Shown: in pieces, positions 23,594-35,825 of the stretch | How the letters are laid out: each line of letters begins with the position of its first letter | How positions within the stretch are numbered: position 1 is the first letter of the stretch | DNA from: Luzula sylvatica | Taxonomy: Eukaryota > Streptophyta > Magnoliopsida > Poales > Juncaceae | Assembly: GCA_946800325.1 (NCBI GenBank) | Contig: OX326961.1 | Location: forward strand, 2,148,655 to 2,212,654 | DNA length: 64,000 nt | Reading direction: 5' to 3' | The notes under the pieces: generated by a model | What the model saw: the letters and a program-made list of their open reading frames with translations, nothing else | Database searches by the model: none | What the model was told of the DNA's origin: nothing | Program-made: the position numbers and the translations under genes

Positions 23594-26500
23594 AACTAAA
23601 CTTCTATAGATCGATTCATCGACATCACCACTTCCATCTTCATTCATCATCTTTTCATTCACCAAAATCGGTATCGTCACCGGATTACAATTCCCCATTT
23701 TAAATTTAGCGATAATATTTTGGGCATACTTCATTTGCGAAATAAAAACTCCATCTTCTCTTTGATTAATCTCGATACCCAAAAAGTAATTAAGTAACCC
23801 CAAATCATTCATCTCATATTTCTTCAACATATCCTCCTTGAATTCTCGCACCATCTTTTCATCACTACCGTCACAATTAAATCATCGACATATAGAGAAA
23901 CGTTAATCATACCGATTTTGCCTTGCTTGATATAAATGGTTGGTTCACTCAGACTCCTTTTAAACCCTTTTTCGGTGAAGTAAGAATCGATATTGCTATA
24001 CCATCTACGGGGTGCTTGTTTCAGCCCATACAAAGCTTTCTTCAATGTGTACACCTTGTTGTCGTCTTCGTCAACCACAAACCCTTGTGGTTGCTCCACG
24101 TAGACCTCTTCTTTCAACACACCATTTAGAAAAGCCGATTTCACATCGAGTTGGTATAGTTTCCAACCTTTATGCGCCGCCAATGCAATCAACAATCGAA
24201 TCGTCTCGTGTCTGGCCACCCGCGCAAACGTCTCTTGATAGTCGGTACCGGATTGTTGAGAGTATCCTTTCGCTACTAGTCTCGCCTTGTATTTTTGAAC
24301 CGATCCATCCGGATTCGTCTTCGTCTTATAGATCCACTCTAACCCGATTACACCTTTCTCGTTTGGTTTCTCGACTAACTCCCAAGTTTCCTTTTTCTAG
24401 ATCATTTTTATTTCTTCTTCCATCACGTTTCTCCAAACCTCCTCTTGAACCGCTTGCTCGAAACATGTCGGTTCTACGACACAAAAATTACAATTCATAT
24501 AAATATCACTCAATCTTCTCATTCTTACCGGTGTTGGTTTCCGTGTTGAGGGACTCGGCACGATATTTGTCGGAGGGGATCGCGGAATTTCTTCTTCTTC
24601 TTCACTTTTGTCTTCATCATCATTCTTCTCAACTCGCGGCTCGGGTTGTTTTTCTTCTACTACGACGGGGACATCGTCAACACGTTTTCCTTTCCAATTC
24701 CACTTATCTTTTTCATTGAAAATCACATCGCGGCTCGTTATTAATTTATTTATTTTCAAACTAAAGAGTCTATAACCCTTTGATTGTGAGCTATAACCCA
24801 CGAAGACACACTTTTCTCCTTTTTCTTTCGGAACATGCGCATAGCAAATAGATCCAAAAATTCGCAAGTGATTGACCGATGGTTTTCTGCCACCGGACCA
24901 TACTTCAAACGGAGTTTTATCTTTCACCGCTTTTGTCGGACATCGATTTAACAAATAAACCGAGGTACACGCTGCCTCGGCCCAAAAATTAGTCGGAAGG
25001 CCCTTCTCATTCAACTTCGCTCGTGACATCTCAACGATTGTCCGATTCTTCCTTCGGCAACACCATTTTGCTCGGGTGTATACCCAACCGTCAATTGTCT
25101 CTCTAAGCCAATATCTTCACAAAATTTATCGAACTCTTTAGAGTTGTATTCGCCGCCTCGATCACTTCGTAACTTCTTGATGAAGCATCCAGTTTGCCTC
25201 TAAACCATCCTTTAAAACTTCTTGAAGATAGAAAACGCATCGGATTTTGGTTTAATGAAATAAATCCAACACATCCTCGAGTAATCATCTATGAAGATAA
25301 TGAAATATCAGTTACCGCCTTGTGAAGGTGTCTTCATCGGACCACAAACATCGGTATGCACTAGCTCCAACGGTTTTGTCGCCCTCCATGCATTTTCTTT
25401 CGGAAATGATTCTCGATGTATTTTGCCGAGAGCACACGCCTCACACACATCATCCTTCTCCTCAATATTCGGTAAACCGTAGACCATATTTTTCTTACTC
25501 AAGAACTTCAAACTCCCAAAATTCACATGACCGAGCCTTTTATGCCACAACCACGACACATCTTCCGCATCGGCTGCCAAAGCGACAAGTTTCGATGCTT
25601 TTAGAGTGAGGGTAAAATTTCGATTTTTCTCCATTTTAATATTCGCTATTACTTGACTTCCGTTTTTCGCCTTCTCAAAATTTTTGCAACAATCGCCTTC
25701 AAAATGAACCGTGTGTCCATTCTCTATCAATTGCCCAACACTCAACAAATTTTACGCCAACTCCGGAACAAACATCACATCTCGAATGAACATCCGACCT
25801 TTCTTCGACTCAATCGCAATCGTTCCTTTTCCTTTAGATCGAACAACTGCACCATTTCCCATGGTAATTTGAGTAGTCGCCGTCTTGTCGATTTCGCTAA
25901 AGACCGATTCGATTCCGGTCATATGGTTGCTACACCCGCTATCGACGTACCATACATCATTCTTCTTCTCAAAGGTTGTTCGACACGCGTAGAAAATATT
26001 TTCGGTGTCGACTTTTTCTTCGGTATAGTTGGCTTGTTCATTCTCTTTAACTCGGCAATCCTTTTTCATATGGCCGAACGTCTTGCATTTGTAACATTGG
26101 ATCTTCCCTTTGTTAAAACAATATTTCTCGGTATGAGTTGAACTTTTGAACACACCAGTACACCATCGCTCTTGATTATTTTGGTAATTGCTTCTACCTC
26201 CTCCTTTTCCAAATCCTCCTCGACCACGACCTCTACCGTTTCGACCACCACGAAATGATTCTCCCTTGGACGAATTTTGGTTTGATGATTCGGTTACGGC
26301 AGTTTTTTATTGGAATGCACTCTCCAAAGATTGCTCAGTATCTCGATTTAAGCGTTGTTCGTGCCTCTCTAAAGAACCCATCAAGTCGTGTACACTAAGA
26401 GTCGCTAGGTCTTTGGTTTCTTCGATAATACACGCCATGTTGTTGTATCTGGAAGAAAGGCTAATAAGTATTTTTTCGCAAACCGATTTATCGGTCAATT

Positions 26501-26738
26501 CGTCGCCAAAAACTTTTATTTGGTTTACCACTTCCAAAATATTGGAGAAGAAATCTTTGAGCGTATCGTTTTCCTTCATCTTCAAGTTTTGGAATTCCCT
26601 CTTGATCGTCAAGAGTTTAACCGTCCTCAATTTTTCGTTTCCTTGAAATTCTCGTTGCAAAATCTCCCACTCTTCCTTCGAAGTTTTAGCGCCAATTATT
26701 CTCGGAAATAATTTATCCGAAATTACTTGTTGTATCAA
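23594..26738 (-). pseudogene. Copia A gag, protease, integrase and N-terminal RT (upstream half)
   Basis: Minus strand, in order: gag (26738-26150; LRTVKLLTIKREFQNLKM, ending in a glycine/arginine-rich stretch), zinc knuckle CYKCKTFGHMKKDC, protease WYVDSGCSNHMTG, pre-integrase LWHKRLGHVNF, integrase core start TDVCGPM near 25330, integrase C-terminal part (25029-24397: LPTNFWAEAACTSVYLLNR), then RT (24219-23594) with LDVKSAFLNG, ALYGLKQAP and YVDD at about 23892-23881. Breaks occur near 26307, 25750, 25300-25030, 24400 and 23860 as stops or frame changes. The start of gag and the primer-binding site are deleted together with most of the 5' LTR. Antisense open frames across this region are shadows of the pol frame. 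Confidence 0.9.
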
Positions 26739-26909
26739 CCATACATCCTATCTATCTAAATTCTAGATACTTCTATTTGAATAGACACCTATTTATTACA
26801 AGATACATCCCCTTAATTAATCTAGGCAATTCTAATAATTATCCTAATTATCCTGCCCATTAATTAAATATATTATTATTAATTAATTTATAAAGCATTA
26901 AATTTAATA
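26735..26909 (-). repeat. Copia A 5' LTR remnant (175 bp of 461)
   Basis: This segment matches 7926-8100 of the complete LTR. The remaining 286 bp, the primer-binding site and the 5' end of gag are missing. The junction is at TCAACC, which is present at both the LTR breakpoint (7926-7931) and here (26735-26740). Confidence 0.85.
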
Positions 26910-29900
26910 GACAGGCAATTTCCTACCAGTAAAAAAAAAGAAAAGAACATCTTTAAAAAAGAATAAAGGAGAAAATAAAGTGCCACTACAAAAAAACATA
27001 ACGTCCCCACTACAAAAAAAATAAAGTGTCATGATGGTAGTAATTGTTGTTCTTAGGTATAATGTTTTTTTTTTTAATTTGCAAAATTAACTTTCGTTTG
27101 GGTGAACTTGAAGAACCAATTGTTTCGTCTTCTAAGATTTGCCATCTCATATATGTTTTGTCATCTCATATAAGATGGCAAAACACATATGTGTTTCACC
27201 ATCTGAATGACGAAACATATTAAATATTATTTTGGCTGTTTTAAGTGGGCCAAAAATTAATTTAGTCGGGTTTGCCGTCTCAATTGGCGAAACAAGTAAA
27301 AAAAATGTGTTTCTTTTTCTAAGATTGTGAAACAACATGTCCGTGCACCTGTTATGGCGTGATAACATATGATGCTTCACCATCCTTAAATGGTGAAATA
27401 ATACGAAACAAAAAAAATCTTTTTCGCCAACTAAGGTGACTGAACAGACTTAATTAAAAAAAATTACCTTTGACCTAATCAAATCGGTTTTAACCATTGA
27501 TGGCGAAACAAGCCCCTGTTTCGTCATCTGGGCTTGTTTCGTCATCTTAGATGACGAAACGGATGCAAATCCATCCAAACGAACGTTATTGTTGCAAACA
27601 CAGATAACAACGCTATGCATCAAAATATTACGAATACTTGTGGCAGAGGGTCCCTTTGCAAATAACACAATTTTTATTTTTTAATGAAAATTATTGCGAG
27701 GGAGACGTAGTCCGCCAATCTATGTTGCAGTCATATATATACTTTCAGCGTATCTGATACGATACAGATACGACGATATGACAATTTTCAAAAACTCCGA
27801 ATACTTTCATTATATATTATATTTCATAATTATAATTTATGTACTGAGTTACTTTTATATATGTCAAATATTATATATTTAATGTAATAATTATTTAAAT
27901 TGCATTATAATTAGTACATTCAATTTTTTTAATTATTTGGTCATATGTATCAATTTTTTTATTTTAATTTATTTTGAAATTATATTGTTCATGTCAAGTA
28001 TCAGTGAAGTATTCGAGAAATATTTATTATTAGTTCATAATAAAATAATCCGATATAATATGTGAATAATCCGATATGACATGTCAATTTTATTATTATT
28101 TCATTATAAAATTTACGCTTTTATTTTGAATACTAGTGAATATTTATTACAATAAAAAATTTATTCTTTATTCAATATATAATCTTCAGAGGCAATTGCC
28201 TACCAGTAAAAACAAAAGAAATGAACATCTTTAAAAAAGAATAAAGGAGAAAATAAAGTGCCACTACAACAAAATATAACGTGCCCACTACAAAAAAAAA
28301 TAAAGTGTCATGATGGTAGTAATTGTTGTTTTTATGTATAATGTTATTTTTTTTTTAATTTGCAAAATTAACTTTCGTTTGGGTGAACTTGAAGAACCAA
28401 TTGTTTCGTCATCTAAGATTTGCCATCTCATATATGATTTGTCATCTCATATAAGATGGCAAAACACATATATGTTTCACCATCTCAGATGACGAAACAT
28501 ATTAAATATTATTTTGGCTGTTTTAAGTGGGCCAAAAATTAATTTAGTCGGGTTTGCCGTCTCAATTGGCGAAACAAGTAAAAAAAATGTGTTTCTCTTT
28601 CTAAGATTGTGAAACAACATGTCCGTGCACCTGTTATGGCGTGATAACATCTGATGCTTCACCATCCTTAAATGGTGAAATAATACGAAACAAAAAAATT
28701 CTTTTTCGCCAACTAAGGTGACTGAACAGACTTAATTAAAAAAAATTACCTTTGACCTAATCAAATCGGTTTTAACCATTGATGGCGAAACAAGCCCCTG
28801 TTTCGTCATCTTAGATGACGAAACGGATGCAAATTCATCAAAACCAACGTTATTGTTGCAAACACAGATAACAACACTATACATCAAAATATTACGAATA
28901 CTTGTGGCAGAGGGTCCCTTTGCCAATAACACAATTTTTATTTTTTAATGAAAATTATTGCGAGGGAGACGTAGTCCGCCAATCTATGCTGCAGTCATAC
29001 ATATACTTTCAGCGTATCTGATACGATACAGATACGACGATATGACAATTTTCAAAAACTCCGAATACTTTCATTATATATTATATTTCATAATTATAAT
29101 TTATGTACTGAGTTACTTTTATATATGTCAAATATTATATATTTAATGTGATAATTATTTAAATTGCATTATAATTAGTACATTTAATTTTTTTAATTAT
29201 TTGGTCATATGTATCAATTTTTTTATTTTAATTTATTTTGAAATTATATTGTTCTTGTCAAGTATCAGTGAAGTATTCGAGAAATATTTATTATTTGTTC
29301 ATAATAAAATAATTCGATATAATATATGAATAATCCGATATGACATGTCAATTTTATTATTATTTCATTATAAAATTTACGCTTTTATTTTGAATATCAG
29401 AGAATATTTATTACAATAAAAACTTTTATCCTTTATTCAATATATAATCTTCACAGGCAATTGCCTACCAGTAAAAAAAAGAAATGAACATCTTTAAAAA
29501 ATAATAAAGGAGAAAATAACGTGCCACTACAACAAAACATAACGTGCCCACTACAAAAAAAAAATAAAGTGTCATGATGGTAGTAATTGTTGTTTTTATG
29601 TATAATGTTATTTTTTTTTTAATTTGCAAAATTAACTTTCGTTTGGGTGAACTTGAAGAACCAATTGTTTCGTCATCTAAGATTTGCCTTCTCATATATG
29701 TTTTGTCATCTCATATAAGATGGCAAAACACATATATGTTTCACCATCTCAGATGACGAAACATATTAAATATTATTTTGGCTGTTTTAAGTGGACCAAA
29801 AATTAATTTAGTCGGGTTTGTCGTCTCAATTGGCGAAACAAGTAAAAACAAATTGTGGTTCTTTTTCTAAGATTGTGAAACAACATGTTCGTGCACATGT

Positions 29901-30519
29901 TATGGCGTGAAAACATTTGATGCTTCACCCTCCTTAAATGACGAAATAATACGAAACAAAAAAAATTATTTTTCACCAACTAAGGTGACGGAACAGACTT
30001 AATTAAAAAAAAATACCTTTGACCTAATCAAATCGGTTTTAACCATTGATGGCGTAACAAGGCCGTGTTTCGTCATCTCGGATGCAAATTCAACCAAACC
30101 AATGTTATTGTTGCAAACACATATAACAATGCTATACATCAAAATATTACAAATACTTGTGGCAAAGGGTCCCTTTGCCAATAACACAATTTTTATTTTT
30201 ATTTATTTATGAAAATTATTGCGAGGGAGACGTAGTCCGTAATCTATGTTGCAGTTATACATATACTTTCAGCGTGTCTGATACGATACATATACGACGA
30301 TACGACAATTTTCAAAAACTCATAATACTTTCATTATATATTATATTTCATAATTATAATTTATGTACTGTGTTACTTTTATATATGTCAAATATTATAT
30401 ATTTAATGTAATAATTATTTAAATTGCATTATAATTAGTACATTTAATTTTTTTAATTATTTGGTCATATGTATCAATTTTTTAATTTTAATTTATTTTG
30501 AAATTATATTGTTCATGTA
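26910..30519. repeat. Three tandem copies of a 1.27-kb unit
   Basis: Units start with AGGCAATT.CCTACCAGTAAAA at about 26914, 28190 and 29455, so the period is about 1,265-1,276 bp. The third is cut at about 30519. Each has, in order: a poly-A-rich start, CACTACAACAAAA/CACTACAAAAAAA strings, a 550-bp part full of GTTTCGTCATCT/AGATGACGAAAC motifs in both orientations (with the perfect palindrome TTTCGTCATC-TTAGATGACGAAA in copy 2 near 28800), a conserved GAGGGAGACGTAGTCCGCCAATCTATG box, and an AT-rich end. CACTACAA-type ends with inverted subterminal motifs suggest each unit contains a degraded CACTA-type MITE. No protein-coding gene is present. Confidence 0.85.
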
Positions 30520-31514
30520 TATGGCCATAAGCACTCCCAGAACTTGACATATGAATTCAAATATGAATTTCTAATAAACAAAACTCTCTCTTATAATTAT
30601 AATAGGTTTTTACAACTCTTTCTCTGTTTTCTAATTAATATTTTGATATATTATTTTCAATGTGATTAATTCCTAAATATCTAAGGCCTATTTATAGGCT
30701 TCATAAACTAGGAATACAAGGAATTAAACCTTGTCTTAAACTTATTACCTAAACTAATTTCCTTATTATAAAGCTTTCCTATAATTATTTCATAAATTTC
30801 TTTCCTTAAAATAACTTTCCCTAAACTTATATGGACTAATTAAACTTGATTTATTATTTCGGGCTTGGACTTATCAACAAAAGCAGGGTCAATTTTCCTT
30901 AAATAATGTGAGTTAACTATGTACTTGAGTTTTGGTATGTGAGTTTCAATTTGGTGTAATTTTCATTTCAGGCTAAAAAATTTCATTTGGGAAGAAGAAG
31001 ACTAAATTTGGTGTTTCGTGTTGACTAAAATAATGAGATATTACATAGTACACATCGTAAATTTCAGCTTGATTATACGAAATTAAGCTATGAATCCGAA
31101 AATGTAAGAAGTAATCCTTTTGTGGATCGCACAGAAGGGGAAACTCGACTCTAATGTAGGATGTGTTCTCGCCCTTGATCATTCTTCTTCTTCTTCTTCG
31201 ATGTGTATAAAACAATTTTCTACTTCAAATTCAAATTCTGAGAACATAGTAACCTTTAATTTCTCTGACCTAAAAAACTGAAAATAAAACACTAATTTAA
31301 TTTATACATTTGAAGAAAAAAATGGTCAAGAATTTTCAGGTGCATTTATAATTTCATTTATACATTGAATAAAATCTAACTAGGCCTCTGGAAATTGAAA
31401 TGATGAAAATTATAATCTTCACGTTAGATAATCGAAAATCCCAAATTAACTTAAAAACACCCATTTCAATTAAAAAAACACTCATTTCGGTAAAAAAAAA
31501 ATCCTAATTAAGTA
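30520..31514. other. Possible LTR-like fragment and AT-rich spacer
   Basis: The tandem array stops abruptly at about 30519. On the minus strand, 30896 to about 30525 begins TGTTGATAAGTCCAAGCCC and contains GCCTATAAATAGGCC (near 30686-30700), an arrangement typical of an LTR promoter. I could not find a matching target duplication, so the boundaries and identity are unsure. The rest (30900-31514) has no recognisable gene. Confidence 0.3.
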
Positions 31515-31812
31515 CACTAATGAAACCTAATTAAAAGCATGGTTCTGAATATCGGACTCGGACTTGGTTGGCTCCGGAGACTCGGGACTCGGTCGACTCG
31601 GACCAGACTCGGACGAGTCAAAAAAAAAACTCGGACGACTAGTAAAAAAATCGGAAAAAATAGAAAACATGAGGAGGAAAATACATTAAAAATTACACAC
31701 AAATTCAACTAATATTTTAAAAATAGATAAACATTCATAAACATGATACACACAAATTCAACTAATAAAACCCAAATTACTACATTAAAAAAAATTACAT
31801 TAAATAACAAAA

Positions 31813-34010
31813 TTAGTACATTAAAAATTTATACTGCCAAAAACTATGACGAGCGGGTTGCATTGTATAATCATCATCCTCATATTGATCATGAGGAGGA
31901 AAATACATTTGTAAATTTGTATTGTCGAAAATGTTCATCATTGAGTCGAAGGGTGATCGGTTTTCGTGTTGTGTGTTACTAATATATGGATCGGAATAGT
32001 TTTCATTGTTCGCGCTTGCAGTTGAACTTATATCCATTCCTGAAAAACTAGATCCCTCACTATACATGGTACCATAATTAGATTCACTTAACCCTGCGAC
32101 GCCGTCATAATTGTATGGTGCCTGGAGGTTCCTGTGCATATCAGGATTGTCTTCCCTTTGCCTAACCCGATCTCTTTCATACAACCTTGTGAGGCTCACA
32201 TTGCGGCGTGTACCATGTCCATGGTTCCCTCCAACCGGATTGGAAATATTATCATATTCTCTTACTACTTCCACATCAGGACACGGAACTGTATCATTAC
32301 CACCTGGATCGTCATTGCCGGAATCATTACTACTACTTATTGGTTCTTCTTCTTCGGATGGACAATCGCTCAACCACTCGGTATTATCTCTACCGTCGAG
32401 TACACTATCTTCCGTTTCTCTGATCCAAGGTTGTAACGGATCATCATCGTGGAATATCTCATCTAGATCAATTAATTTCTCAGTCTGACGCCTCCTCAGA
32501 TTTTTTTCTCTAAGCCTCATGTTATAATGACAATACACAAGGTGCATAAGCCGATCCATTTTCAACCTATTTCTAGGTCTTGTATGGATCAAGTTAAATG
32601 TGGTCCAGTTTCTCTCACAGTTGGAAGCGGACACGGTTTGGCTTAATATTCGGGCTGCTATTGGGGCTAGGTTTGGGCATTCTTCTCGCCCATATATACT
32701 CCACCATTCAGCCAGAGTGCAAAGTTTAATTGCTTGTTGTATTTTTTGGCTCAAAAATATGCCTCTCTTTCTACGATACGTTTCAACCTACAAAAAAGAA
32801 TACTTGAGTTAAAAAATATGACAATTACAAAAAAGACATCAGTCTTGTATGAATTAATTACCTCCCTGTCAGTTTGTATTTGGAAATTCCAATCTGTTTG
32901 TAACTTCTTAATGAGTCTCCTCATTCCCGTCATAACTTCAATATCATTGTTGGTGTTGGAATATTGAAACTTGGGATTTAAGAAATAGCCTGAACAAAAT
33001 GACATCAATTAAAACACATAAACACATAATTAATTAATTTTAAAAAAACATCAATTAGAAAATACATACCAGCGGCATGAATATGTCGATGTAGCTGTCT
33101 GTCCCATCGTGTGTCGATAATATTCCACCATTTCCTGTAACCTCTTTGACCTAGGTTTGTTTTGATCTCTTCCTTGGCTCTATCGAGTGATTCATACAAA
33201 AATCCCATTTGAGGATTGTCGTCGTTATCTACTAGTCGTAGTACCTTTACTAATGGTTTAAATAACAACATTGTCTCCCCAACCGTGATCCAAAAATTGT
33301 TACCAAATAAAAGAGTACGCATCTCCTCGGCATTTTCTTTTTCTTTTCTAACTTTTAACCGCGCAACGCCATTAGTCCATTTGCGATCTAGACACATTCG
33401 TTGTAACACATCTCTAAATGAGTATAGGTTTTGCAATGTTAGAAATAGTGTGGCAAAACGGGTAATTCCGGGTCTTAATATCTCATGGTTTTCGGTTGCC
33501 TCTCGCATGGCACTCAGTGCCCACTGATGATTATACATAAATTTAGTAATATGTTGCGCATGTGCAACAACTTTTTTTATACGAGTATCTTTACCTATAT
33601 ATTCTAACATTAGATCGATACAATGCGCGGCGCAAGGCGTCCAGTATATATGGTTATACTTTTCCACTATTAACTCCCCTCCCTTTTTGAAATTTGCGCC
33701 ATTATCAGATACGACTTGCACGACTCTCGAAGGCCCGATTTCTTCGATTACTTGGGACATCAAGCTGCAAATGTATCGGGAACTTTTGAAATGGTCGGTT
33801 GCATCTACGGATTTAATGAACGCTGTTCCTATAGGAGAATATACTAGAAAGTTAATAATGTTTCTATGGGTTTTTGTCGTCCAACCATCGCACATGACGG
33901 TGCAACCAAACTCGTCCCAGTGAGGGTGCATTTCTTTTATTATTTTGGTTTGATTTTCGAGTTCCATAGGTAAATATTTATTATATATATCATGGACTGT
34001 GGGTGGGGCA
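31813..34010 (-). pseudogene. hAT transposase (DUF659 and dimerisation domain), N-terminus missing
   Basis: Three exons join in frame on the minus strand. Exon a (about 34010-33070) has the DUF659 region (CDGWTTKTHRNIINFLVYSP, SDNGANFKKGG, WTPCAAHCIDLMLEYIGK) and ends at donor GTATGT. Exon b (32989-32862) completes HAAGYFLNPKFQY across the junction. Exon c (32787-31813) opens with VETYRRKRG, has the C-terminal dimerisation domain (NLAPIAARILSQTVSASNCE, then RNWTTFNLIHTRPRNRL) and a long acidic tail to the stop at 31813. The splice sites give conserved joins, so introns are real. The N-terminal BED zinc finger is not found between 34010 and the TIR; instead a 164-177-bp tandem duplication fills that space. 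The element is probably dead but could have donated TIRs to relatives. Confidence 0.85.
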
Positions 34011-34067
34011 AGACTTGAAGTTATTTTATAGACTCATTCTCTGTAATACGAAGTTGAAGTTAATTGA

Positions 34068-34400
34068 AGATTTGGATGTGTCCCCATAGTGAGTGGCCAG
34101 TATGGCTAGTATTTTATCTTTGTGCACTATACGCATGTTTTAAAGTTGAAATAAAGACTTGTGCGTACTGTAATTATGAAGTTGAAGTGAAATAAAGAAT
34201 TGTATGTACTGTTTTGAAGTGAAATAAAGACTTGGATGTGTCCCCATAGTGAGTGGCTAGTATGGCTAGTATTTTATCTTTATGCACTATACGCATGTTT
34301 TAAAGTTCAAACAAAGACTTGTGTGTACTGTAAAATAATGTTGAAGTGAAATAAAGAATTATATGTACTGTTTTGAATTGAAGAAAGTGTAAAATAAAGA
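34068..34400. repeat. Tandem duplication at the 5' side of the hAT transposase
   Basis: Two copies of a block with TTGGATGTGTCCCCATAGTG start near 34070 and 34232. Each includes TATGGCTAGTATTTTATCTT and CACTATACGCATGTTTTAAAG. The copies differ by a few bases. They stand where the transposase N-terminal exon would be expected. Confidence 0.8.
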
Positions 34401-34572
34401 CAATTTTTATATAACTACGATCCATTTTGATATAACAATCTTAAAAAAAAAAAAAATCGGCATATCGGATCTGATTTATCCGGGTCATTATCGGATCGGG
34501 TATGGCCGAGTCCGAGTAAACTCGGCCGAGTTTTTTTTGACTCGGCCGAGTCTTAGAACCATGCCACTAATG

Positions 34573-35510
34573 TCAAAAAATAATAATATGTATGAATGTT
34601 AACAAAGCTGACACATCTGCATGCTGTACTACCGATTGACCTCAATTGAACTTTGTATTGCGCAAATAAAGGTATTAATTTAATAGATCAGGTAGAAATA
34701 TAATATGTAACATGAATAAATGTATATAGGGTAAATTTGACCATACATCGCTCAATTTTATGTTTTTCACCAAATATGTTATCGAACTTTCAGTTGTCTC
34801 TTGCTTCGAATTTTTAGTCCATTGAACTTTTATTGTACCTTTTAGGTCATGTATAGTCCGGGTCGTCGAGTTCGATTTGGGCTTGGCTTGGGTTTTAATC
34901 GTTGATTTTTCAACATTTTTTTATTCAAATGTGGGTCATGATTCGGACGGGTCAGACAGTTCTCTTGGTCCGACAAATTGTGCGTATTGTACCAGGGATA
35001 CAATAAAGTTCATTAACCTTCTTTAATAAAGTTTTGAACATTGTATAAATATTTTAGGTCCAACAAATTTCATGTGTTATGATAGTAAACTCAAATACAA
35101 AACACCACACAATAACAAAAGAACAATGTGTTCAAAATATCACAATATTCAAAAAAAGACTCGCACCACAACACATCTTCTATTCCCAACTTTCAATAGA
35201 TCATTCAAAAAAAAAAAATGATACCTAAATAAGACAATAAAAGAAAAAAAAATCAATTGTTCGAAGGCTTAGGCATCAGTGAAATTTGATATTTCTATCA
35301 CATTTAGTTTTCTCTCTATATTCTAATAAAGAGACTCATCTTACACGGAAATGTTCTCTTTTGAGAAGGGGATTTGGGATCAAAATCGTTCTCTGTGAGA
35401 CAATCAAAGGTCCTCTTATTTGTGCGAGTAATGGTGGGTTTGGTTTTGGGTTTGGGTTTCGGCCACCCGTCCAATTTGGAACTCACGTATGGCATGATTG
35501 ATGGTGCTTC
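34573..35510. other. AT-rich spacer
   Basis: No gene, RNA gene or transposon end is recognisable. The sequence is AT-rich with short A-runs. Confidence 0.4.
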
Positions 35511-35825
35511 TCATAGGATGAGGTAAGTGATGAATTCATCTATTACCACCTCATTACGAATTGGAAAGATTCCATCTTCTTCTTCTGATTGACAAGCTTC
35601 CTCCTCCTCCTCCTCTTCTTCTTCCTCCTCCTCCTCCTCTGACGAGTAATCTTCTTCTTCTTCATCTTCTTTTGACGAGTAATGCACTTCTTCTTCTTCT
35701 TCTTCTTCTTCTGTGAGGCAAGGTTCTTCACGTTCTTCGTCATTATTTCCACGACCAACAGGCAAGTTACGAAAGGCTTGGATCCCTTGGGAAAAATATG
35801 GAGCTTGAACAACTACAATCGACAT
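35511..35825 (-). CDS. Short acidic, glutamate-rich open frame of unknown status
   Basis: The 104-residue frame starts at ATG 35825 with MSIVVVQAPYFSQGIQAFRN. Then come three blocks of consecutive glutamates separated by HYSSKED- and DYSSEEE-like spacers, and a C-terminal part with IPIRNEVVIDEF-like residues. The glutamate blocks come from GAA/GAG (TTC/CTC) microsatellites, so the frame could be open by chance; the next frame is lysine-rich over the same DNA. There is no signal peptide, membrane segment or known domain. A weak case for a real gene rests only on the non-repetitive N- and C-terminal parts. Confidence 0.25.
   Translation of the reverse strand: MSIVVVQAPYFSQGIQAFRNLPVGRGNNDEEREEPCLTEEEEEEEEVHYSSKEDEEEEDYSSEEEEEEEEEEEEEEACQSEEEDGIFPIRNEVVIDEFITYLIL

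Larger units (their letters stand above)
7640..26909 (-). mobile_element. Copia-type LTR retrotransposon A (outer element of the nest)
   Basis: The left boundary is TGTTGGAAAT after GACAG (7635-7639). The right boundary is TTTAATA followed by GACAG (26910-26914), so a 5-bp target duplication frames the element. The polypurine tract AAGGGGGAG (8101-8109, minus strand) abuts the left LTR, which makes this the 3' LTR and the element minus-oriented. Gene order on the minus strand is gag, protease, integrase, RT, RNase H, the order that defines Copia (Ty1) elements. Copia B (8764-23588) is inserted in the RT/RNase H region; removing it leaves about 4.4 kb. Both LTRs start with TA rather than TG in element orientation. 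Many stops and frameshifts make it non-functional. Confidence 0.95.
31537..34564 (-). mobile_element. hAT transposon with TIR GCATGGTTCT
   Basis: Left terminus GCATGGTTCT (31537-31546) and right terminus AGAACCATGC (34555-34564) are inverted repeats. Both subterminal regions are rich in GACTCGG/CTCGGCCGAG motifs. The 8-mer CACTAATG occurs directly after the right end (34565-34572) and at 31515-31522, 14 bp before the left end. That would be the expected 8-bp hAT target duplication if the left junction carries 14 bp of extra sequence. The interior encodes a hAT transposase on the minus strand. Confidence 0.85.

Noticed and set aside
24012..24719. A 235-codon plus-strand open frame
   Set aside because: It is antisense to the Copia A integrase/RT frame, which has clear motifs; the plus-strand product is serine/leucine-rich without similarity.
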